Shown here: piece after piece, positions 56,001-64,000 of the stretch
Layout of the letters: the number at the start of each line of letters is the position of its first letter
Position numbering within the stretch: position 1 is the stretch's first letter
Source of the DNA: Rhizophagus clarus
Taxonomy: Eukaryota > Glomeromycota > Glomeromycetes > Glomerales > Glomeraceae
DNA: 64,000 bases
Direction of reading: 5' to 3'
NCBI GenBank assembly: GCA_015698045.1
Contig: BLAL01000069.1
Span: 124,001-188,000 of the forward strand
Program-made: the position numbers and the translations under genes
Notes under the pieces: model-generated
What the model was told of the DNA's origin: nothing
What the model saw: the letters and a program-made list of their open reading frames with translations, nothing else
Databases searched by the model: none

Positions 56001-57385
56001 TTTGATCACATAGAAAATGAGGAAGTCATAAAAGAAACAATGAGCAGAGTCAATAAATTTGAAGCAATGATGTGTGCAAAATTTGCTAATTATCTTGTGA
56101 AAGGTGGGATGGATTATAAGAAAATGTAAGCCTTCATTAAGAATCGGGAGTCAAACAACAACCTTTAATAGAGATCCTAGTTAATGTATTAATAAGTTAC
56201 TTTCTTTTTAATAGCACCATCTTAAGTATGTATTCTGGCCAAAGAAAACTAATTTACAAATATTTAAGAGAAGATTCCCGCCGAACACCAGATCTTAAAC
56301 TGATCCGTGTAAGTTCAGTGGATGGCTTCCAAGGAGAGGAAAACGATATTATTATTTTGTCTTTGGTAAGAAGTAGTGATATAAATCGTGGTATAGGTTT
56401 CTTGGGTACATCCAACAGAGGTAATATTTAATCTTTCTCTTTAAAAAAGAAAAATTATTAGATTTTAACTTGTACTCATTTTTGAAATAGTGTGCGTTGC
56501 TTTATCACGAGCAAGGCATGGATTGTACATTTTTGGTAATGCATCTCAATTAAAGTACAAATCTAGTTTATGGAGCGAAGTTTTAGGGATACTAGAAAAA
56601 TCGAAGAATTGCGGTCAGAGTATTGATCTATATTGTCAAAAACACTCAGTCAAGGGAATTGGTGGTAAAATGGTGACAACACGAGTTTCGAGTTATGAAG
56701 ATGTACCACTTGAAGGAGGATGTTCAGGAAACTGCGAAGAAAAAATGGAATGTGGCCATGTGAGTAATCAATTTGTTAAGTTAGGGATGAATATAATTAA
56801 TTACTAAAAAAAATTTCTTCTTCTGTGATATATAAGATGTGTAAAAGTATATGCCATATATCTTCTCATGAAAAAATGTTTTGTCCGGTATATTTTTATG
56901 CAATATTATTAAGTAATCATTTAATTAGTGTATAATTATTAATTTTTTTTTTTTAAAAAAAAAATTATATAGGAGGAATGTATACGCAAACTTCCTTGTG
57001 GCCATGACTGCGTCAAATTATGTAATGAACCTTGCGGCAGATGTGAAGAAATGATTATAGTTTGCCCTCCATGTGGACATTCTATGGAAGTCCAATGTAC
57101 AGAGTCAGAGAATTTTAGATGTAAAGAGCAATGTTCTAAAATATTGAAATGTGGACATCAGGTTTGTGAACATTCACAAATGGTTTATTACTATCTAGAA
57201 TTGTTGCTAAAGCCACTTACTTATTTTAGTGTAAAGAGATCTGCTCTTCACCTTGGTGCACAGTGATGTGTCATACGATAGTTTGTGTCAAATTTCCTAG
57301 ATGTGAACATATTGAACGTGTCAAATGTCATCAGGCTGAGGAAAAAAAACAAGAGGGTTGTCCTTTTTGTTTAAAGAGGTGGTAA
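53076..57385 (+). CDS. ZNFX1/Hrr1-type SF1 helicase with NFX1 zinc fingers, copy B
   Basis: Fourteen exons, about 1095 residues. Same order as copy A: Arg/Gly-rich N-terminus (MSHRRGQGKKKYTGQ), a conserved YESLDEYLETHYELLREDCL segment, UPF1-like helicase core (GPPGTGKT, IIEEAAE, LTEQRRMRPEI, VSSVDGFQGEENDIIILSL, VALSRARHG), then a run of Cys/His fingers: LPCGHDCVKLCNEPCGRCEE, CPPCGHSMEVQC, CSKILKCGHQ, CKEICSSPWCTVMCH, and a final CPFCLKRW with stop at 57383-57385. Exon edges follow GT-AG throughout. This copy keeps the zinc-finger end that copy A lost, so it is the better candidate for the functional protein. In one finger it has CVKLC where copy A has CGKSC. Confidence 0.9.
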
Positions 57386-58580
57386 ATTCATATATATGAT
57401 TCTTATTTTTTTTCTGTGTCAAGATTTGTATGAAATAAGGTTTGCATACTGTAATTTGGTATTATAAATTGAATATACAAAATTATAGATTTTATTTCAA
57501 CGATCTAATCAAATATCACTGGTTTTTATTAAAAATGTAACATTAAAAAGTAATTGTATATCAGATTTGAAATATATCCTACTCCTTTCTTTTACTATAT
57601 TTGCATGTCAAACAACGAAAAATTGGTATATTGTATATATCTTGTATTATTTGTACAAGAAAAAACCTCTCTTTTTAAATGGTGCTACTTTATAACAAAA
57701 TCATTTTTTTAAAAAAATCAACTTTTAGTATACCGTTACTAAAAAAAAGATTTAAACTCTAAACCGGTTTTCTATTCTAGTTTTAATTTCATACCCTATC
57801 ATTATCACCCAATTATATTTACGGATTTTTGCTTATTTAATGTGATCGACTATAGTCTTTTGGTTTATAATCAATGTATAGGATTCTTTCTGATAGTTTC
57901 CAAATGTAGTTTTCAGTTTTCGAAAAATCATTAGTGCAGACTTCATTCATTTTAATATATGATTTTTATTATTTTTATAAACTTAATATAGTTTATATGT
58001 TAAAGATATTGTTTAAAAATATATCACTTTTTTAACAGGCATATTATGTCGACAAAAAAAAATTCATTATTTCCTAATTTTCAACCCTGTTTCTGTATCA
58101 CAATAACCCTTTTAGATATGTAGATGGAATCACTAACCTTATGAAACCTAGATGTCCTCAAAATACAGGGTTATGTTAAACAAATTGTTTAATTGGTCTG
58201 AACTAATATCCGTATAATTTATAAATCCGGTAAAATAATTTTTTTTTCCGGAATTTTTTGGCCATTTAAAGTCCTGATCTTGGGTACGAATGATCTTTTA
58301 ACTATAATAATGCTTACGCCAAAAGTTTGGCAGTTTCACAATACACGAGCAAATCTGCCATTAATAAACCAACCCAAATAATTTTTTTTTCTTTGCTCGA
58401 AACAAGATTGAAATAGTGTAAAAAACTAAGCGTTGGGGTGATAGATTCACATTATTTAAAGTGTTTCTGTCTACCACAAACCCAACTGCCTATTTTATTA
58501 TTTAACATATTGTTTCTATAAAATATTCCCAAACCTACTCTTCCAATCTTTATATTTAATATATCTGGTGAATAATTGAT
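57386..58580. other. Intergenic, no feature recognised
   Basis: 1.2 kb AT-rich DNA between convergent-free neighbours (both on the + strand). No frame, repeat or element end was found. Confidence 0.55.
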
Positions 58581-61500
58581 ATGGAATACCATAGTACGGG
58601 CAGCCCAACCGCAAGGTTGGGCGGCTCCGTACCAAATCCTACCGATTTAACTCGTCGATTATTATCAACACAGCAAGCACAGGATGCAGCGGAATCTACA
58701 AGTGAAGGAGGTGTTACTCCAACATCGCGATCTCGCATAAACAGCGTGACTCGTTTTGATATCTCTCCTGGAACCCCTTTTTGGGGTTCTTTTTCACCTG
58801 CTCCCAGATCTCCTGTGCTTATCCAGTGTTGTTGTAGGAGAGAAGATTGTCAGAATTTATTAGCATTTCTTGAAAGTACTCGTTCAATGGAAGACGAGTT
58901 GAGATTGGCTGCTGGTGAGATTCTCTTTACAGTAATTTAAAATTAGTAATGTAATAATTGATATATTAGGAATTAAAATTAAAATAATATATATATATAT
59001 ATTTTTTCAGAGGTTGGACAAGCACTTTTGCAGAAACATGAGCTATATCAAAAGGAAATGGAAACTTTTCGATCAGCACTTGAACATCAGGTACCAAATA
59101 GTGTTTTGGACGTAAATAAAATATATTAAATATGGACATTGATGTCTCACGATCTCGATCATACAGTGTGCACGTGCGGAACAGAAAGTGCAGGAATCTG
59201 ATGAATTAGTACGCGAACTTGATGATACACAAAGAATACTAATAAGAGAAAGAGATGATGCACTAAGACAAAAAAATTTATTAGAAGAGGTAAAGAATTC
59301 TTTATAGAATCTGACAATTAATACATTTGCGTATGTACATTAAAAAAAATTGCTTTTTTAGAAAAATGATACACTCGTAACCGCACTTGATAAAGCCGAT
59401 TCAATGCTTAGAGACCTCGACACAGAATTGAAAGCACGTGATAACGAAATCAAAAAATTAACGGCTAATAATATCAAAGGAGAGAGAAGTGAAGAAAGAG
59501 AAGAAATATTAAGGAGACAGTTGGAGGATTTGCAACAAGAATTAAATATTTCTCGAAAATCGGAAATGGCTGCTGAAATGAAAGTAAAAAAGTTAAGCGA
59601 TAAATTTGGTAAGCTTATTATATATCGTCCTTACAACTTTAAGTGATATTAAATTTTTTTTTAATTTGTAGATCAACTTTATGGCGCACATGAAAACCTA
59701 AAAAAGGAACAAATTGAAACGCAAAAATCAAAACAGAAATTGGAGGCCGTGGCTATGCTTCGTGAATCTAATGAAAGAATTTTTAGGGTAACAATAATAT
59801 ATTATTTGTATCAACTCTTTAGAAATAATGTTTTTACTGACACACTTTGTTCGTGTAGTTGTCTTCTTCAAATAATGAAAATAATGAAGCAAATCATCAT
59901 CTTATTGCATTAATTAAAGAACTTTCATCAGCAAATAATAAATTAAAATCAGAGATATCTGAATATCGGGAACTTCTTTCAGAATCCAGAAACGAACTTA
60001 GCACCTTACAAAATCGCATTGAAGACATAGAAACTGCAAGTACAACTGGTTATGCTTATCCTGCCAGTCATGCAAGTTCTGTTGCATTCGCTTCTCCTTT
60101 CAAACCAAATTTTCCTCCACATGTGTTGGATGAAATGGGGATGGGAGGTATGGTTGGTGAAAACTTATCTAATACTAATATTGAAGTTGAAGAATGTGGT
60201 GAAGGTTCAACTACTCCATCTGGGTCTGCTGCTAAACCGATTCTTCCTCATATGTCTCCTATATCATCTTCATTTGGTCCTGCTTCTTATAATACATTCA
60301 ATAGCTTGGGCGTAGACCCTTCGGTGCATTCACCTGCTGGTTCTTTCGTATCAACTTCAGCTTTATCTAGTTCCAATCCATTGCATCATCATCATCATTA
60401 TCATCATTATCATCACTATCCAAATGAAAATGTAGATATAGTACGAGGAGGAAGTGTATTTGGAGAACTTGAAAAATATCTTATGAAAAAGACAAAACAT
60501 AAGAGGCCTGGACGCAATAGTATAAAAGGTAAAAAAGTATTTGTTGAAATTGGTGAAGAGGACGAAGAACAAAGAGACACTATTGAAAAGAAACGTGAAA
60601 TAATTGGTAATGGGAATTCTGACTCCGATATAACATATAGTGATGATAGCGACGAAGAAAGAGATCCCGAGGTTTGTTATTTTTTCTAATTTATTTTGGC
60701 TGCTTAATGGAGCGAAATTTGTTATATTTGTGGCAATTGGTGGTTTGATATTTTCATAATGGATCAGCTAAACTTTTGGGAAAAATGTCATTTACTTTCG
60801 AACCAACTATTGACCAAAATGTATGTTTTATGTAAGTTTATTATTGGTATTTATTCCTCATCTAGATGTTTTCTTCTCCCTATTTTTGGCATTTATTGAA
60901 AATTAGGGTGCAGATAAATTGAAGAAAAAGAAATCTAAATCAAAGCTTATCAAAGGTCAAGGAAAAAAAAAGGCGCGGGCATTTTCTTTACCTGATCAAA
61001 ATATTTCAAATCAGAAACAAAATGTTTCCTTATTATCTGCCAGTCTCAAAAGATCAGCTGTTGAAAACTCCAAAGATGAACTAAAAGGTGAAAAATCACT
61101 ACCAAAGAAACCTTTGAGTGCTATTAAAAGGAAAGATTCTAAATTATCTCGTGCCCCTTCAGCTCCAGCACCTTTAAATCTTTCTTCAAAACAACGAAAT
61201 GATGGTAAGCCAATATCATCTTCCGGTTTAAAACAACATAAGCCCTCACAACCTTCACCATTGGCTGTTCATCGACAAACAGCTTCACAACAATCACTTG
61301 CAAAATCAAAAACTATTTCAACAAAACCATCAATACCTGCTTTCAAGAATCCGAAATTCGCAACTTTAGGACCTAAAGAACGAAAACAAATGATGGAAAT
61401 ATGGCGTACCGGTGTTGCAAAAGAACGACTCAGTATTAGAGATGGTGATAATTATGGAGAGAGTGAAATTTTGGCCAAAGAAAAAGTTAATGGCAATAAT

Positions 61501-63111
61501 GTCGAAACTGTTAAGGGTAAGAGTCGAATGGATTCAACTAATTCACCTATTAAAGAATTTGTAGAAGTAGTATTGGTCGATGAGGCTAATTTTTCAGCTG
61601 CTGAAGCTGCTGCTTTAGCTAACGAAGTTGAGCATAGTTTGACAACTTCAGCAAAACCTACCCATTCTCGTCATACTTCGACAGCATCACGACATACCTC
61701 ACTCCATATACCTTCAATAACAGTCCAAAGTCCTAATGAAGGTTTTGATTCTAAGAACAATCCTCACCCTCCTGAATCTCCTATCCAACAAAATCCATAT
61801 CAATCACTTTTTAATATTGGTTGTTGTATTATGGATCGTCTTAAAGGGACTGATCTTTTAGCATTAAATCGTCGATTGAAAAGAACTTTTGATATATTAG
61901 AACTAAGTAGTTTAAGTAATAATTTAATTGAAAACATTCTAGCAGATGTTGAACTTCTTAGAGAACGGTTTCGATGGGTTGAAGATTTGCGAAAAAATGA
62001 TGAAATAAAAACGGATGAAAAAGAAATTTCCGCCAATGAAAATTATGATAATTCAAGTCAAAAGGACCCATTTGCATTTTCTCCAGAGAATTTTTTACCA
62101 TTAACCCATTTTATGCAAGACCTTTTAACTGAAATTTGCAAATTGCGTATTATGATTAATGATGTTCAAGTTGAATATTTTCAAAAAGTCGAAGCGAGTC
62201 GACGGAAGGCTGAAGAAGAATTTGATAAGAGTGTGTTAAGCGGAAAAGATGAAGAAGAAATAATAGAGAGAAGAGAAAGAGGAAGATATAGTCAAAGTAG
62301 TGATGGTGGGATTGGCGCTTACTTTAGTCGAGTATTTGGAGGTGTTAAAGAAATTCAGTCTCCGCCTACTTCTGCTCGTCATCATAGTCGAAGATTATCA
62401 GTAGATTTTTCACACGATCGTGACGTATCTGTTGGTAGTATTGATACTTTTGCAGAGGATTCATACTTTGCAGATCGAAATTTAGAATCCTATACTAATA
62501 CATCAACAAAGCGAATGGACAATCATGAGACAGTCGGTTCAATGATAAGAAGAAATGTTGTGTCTTTTTTTGGAGGAGGTGGTGGTGGGAACAATACCAT
62601 GCTAGGGAAGAAGAACGCAGCAGAGGAGAAAGTTGGGAAGTTAGTGGGTGGCGCAAATGGGAAGAAGAAATTTGGGACACCGAACGGTCATAGTGTTAGT
62701 ACAGAATCTTATCGACATCAACGACTAGCTAGTAATGAAAATGTATTAATATCAGCATCTGGTAATCGTTGTAATAATGATAATGAAAGGAGTTTGTTGG
62801 CAGATATATCAACAACATCACCTATAAGATCTCCATCTTCAACAACTATACAGTATATTGGTTCTGATGGATCACCCACAACTCCACAACCTATATCTCC
62901 ACCACCACCATTAACAATTATAACACCAAAACAGACAAGATTATCAACGAATAACAATAATTTGGAAAATCGTTTACGACAGCATTTAGCTTCCACCACT
63001 CCTAAAAACACTGTAAGAATAAGGGACACTATAAACACTACTAATAGGGAAATGGAAACCAATGAGTGGAATGTTGTAACAATACTGGATAAAATATTTG
63101 GTGGTAAATAG
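58581..63111 (+). CDS. Coiled-coil protein with CC1-box-like dynein-adaptor motif
   Basis: Seven exons (58581-58914, 59011-59090, 59167-59289, 59362-59608, 59672-59787, 59859-60671, 60907-63111) join in frame to 1305 residues. Residues 1-90 are disordered with a CCCRREDC cluster; LRLAAEVGQALLQKHE (about 107-122) matches the AAxxG CC1 box of BICD/TRAK/Spindly-type adaptors. Heptad-rich coiled coil runs to about 360. A disordered part with an HHHHHYHHYHHY tract follows, then GSVFGELEKYL (about 498-508), reminiscent of a Spindly motif. The C-terminal part is Ser/Lys-rich, with a conserved-looking helical block YQSLFNIGCCIMDRLKGTDL to HFMQDLLTEICKLRIMINDV. Role in dynein transport is inference; gene structure is well supported. 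Confidence 0.75.
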
Positions 63112-63664
63112 GGTTTAAAAAAAATATGGTAAGGTTTTTAAATTAAGAAAAATGGTAGATAAAAAATAACTTTATATAGTTATTTGGTATATAAATATTT
63201 ATTTATTTCTTTCTTTTTTATCTGATAAATTATTTTATTAGAAAAGAATTATATATATTTGAAAAAATATTTTATACAATGAAGTTTATTTATATTATTT
63301 ACCAAAATAACTGCTATACTTATTATGTATATAGAATCATTTTTATTTTTTTTTTTTAAGGACTTTAATTTTAAATATTACTTTTTTTGCTTTTTTTTAT
63401 TTTGAAAGAAAAATAAAATAAATTATGTATATTATTAATAAAATTAAATTAATTAAAATAAAATCATCCTTTAGGATTATTAAAATAAAATTTAATATAA
63501 ATATAAAATTATAATTATAGTAATTGATAAATTATGATTTATAAATTAAAAAATAAAAGTAATGCAGAAAATTTCTTAATTTACACAGTGTGTTTAAACA
63601 CGATATATGTGATTTAATCTGATTTAATGATGTAATTTACATAATATGTTAAATGGTTTATTTA
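63112..63664. other. 3' flank, AT-rich, no gene
   Basis: Long A/T runs (for example T-tracts near 63350 and 63670). No coding or repeat unit. Confidence 0.5.
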
Positions 63665-64000
63665 TTTTTTTTTTTTTCATACCTTTTTAGATTTTTTAAG
63701 CATAACCTTTAGCTATTCCTTTAACTTCAAAAAGGTAATAGATAGTTATTTTGCTTTTATTCTTTTCTTTTGACTTTTATTAACTTGTTCATTCTTTTTT
63801 TAGGCATGATTATTTTTAGTTCCATTTTGGCAGAAATTTAAGGTGAGTTTTACTTTTTTGTTTTTTCTTCATTCTTTCTTTATTTTACTAATCTTTTTGT
63901 CTATTCTTTATATGTGTACTATCTCAGTGAATATTTATGTAAGATTTTTTGTCTCTTTCTTATTGTTTATTTTCTTTAAAATGATATTAACCAATTTTCT
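63665..64000 (+). repeat. Start of another splice-module array at the window edge
   Basis: Two or three cassettes: TTCTTTTTTTAG, core GCATGATTATTTTTAGTTCC..., GTGAGTTTTAC (63804-63850); CTATCTCAG, core TGAATATTTATGTAAG (from 63927). It continues past the window end. Confidence 0.4.

Overview
The window looks like nuclear DNA of an arbuscular mycorrhizal fungus (Glomeromycotina, Rhizophagus-like). It is very AT-rich. Genes carry many short introns with GTAAG/GTAT donors and TTTAG acceptors. Most of the DNA is nested, decayed DNA transposons, and several of the repeated gene families are ones I associate with that group. This assignment is inference from recall; no database was searched. I saw no rRNA, tRNA or CRISPR.

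1-9.2 kb holds a Myb/SANT-like gene fragment, two facing fragments of one transposase-like family, a broken BED-finger hAT transposase, and two arrays of intron/micro-exon-like modules (one per strand). 9.3-20.3 kb is a set of transposons nested up to four deep. Elements are delimited by exact target-site duplications: CTTACAAT, AAGGGAGG and GTTACGAT (8 bp, hAT-like), and TAATTA (6 bp). Inside it are a 21-copy tandem array in which every unit is a ready-made acceptor-exon-donor cassette, plus small spliced genes found only by joining exons by hand. 20.4-35.7 kb has broken multi-exon genes, an almost complete hAT element (30790-33625), Tc1/IS630-type relics and an orphan Fizzy/Cdh1-like WD40 exon. 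35.7-41 kb is gene-poor with two more splice-module arrays and small inverted-repeat elements.

41-63 kb contains the ordinary genes. Two tandem copies of a ZNFX1/Hrr1-type SF1 helicase with NFX1 zinc fingers flank a methylmalonate-semialdehyde dehydrogenase gene. The unit [dehydrogenase 3' end - spacer - helicase] has been duplicated. The upstream helicase copy has lost its last zinc fingers. The dehydrogenase fragment beside it is heavily mutated, mostly G:C to A:T, while the adjoining helicase copies are almost identical. Further right is a 1305-residue coiled-coil protein with a CC1-box-like dynein-adaptor motif.

The most unusual signal is the recurrent splice-module arrays: period about 115-122 bp, exon-like cores of about 30-50 nt bounded by polypyrimidine-TAG and GTAAG. 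They occur at seven places on both strands, two of them inside elements that share CAGGACCCCG termini and 6-bp target duplications. Next are the localized RIP-like decay beside the helicase duplication and the spliced micro-genes hidden in transposons.
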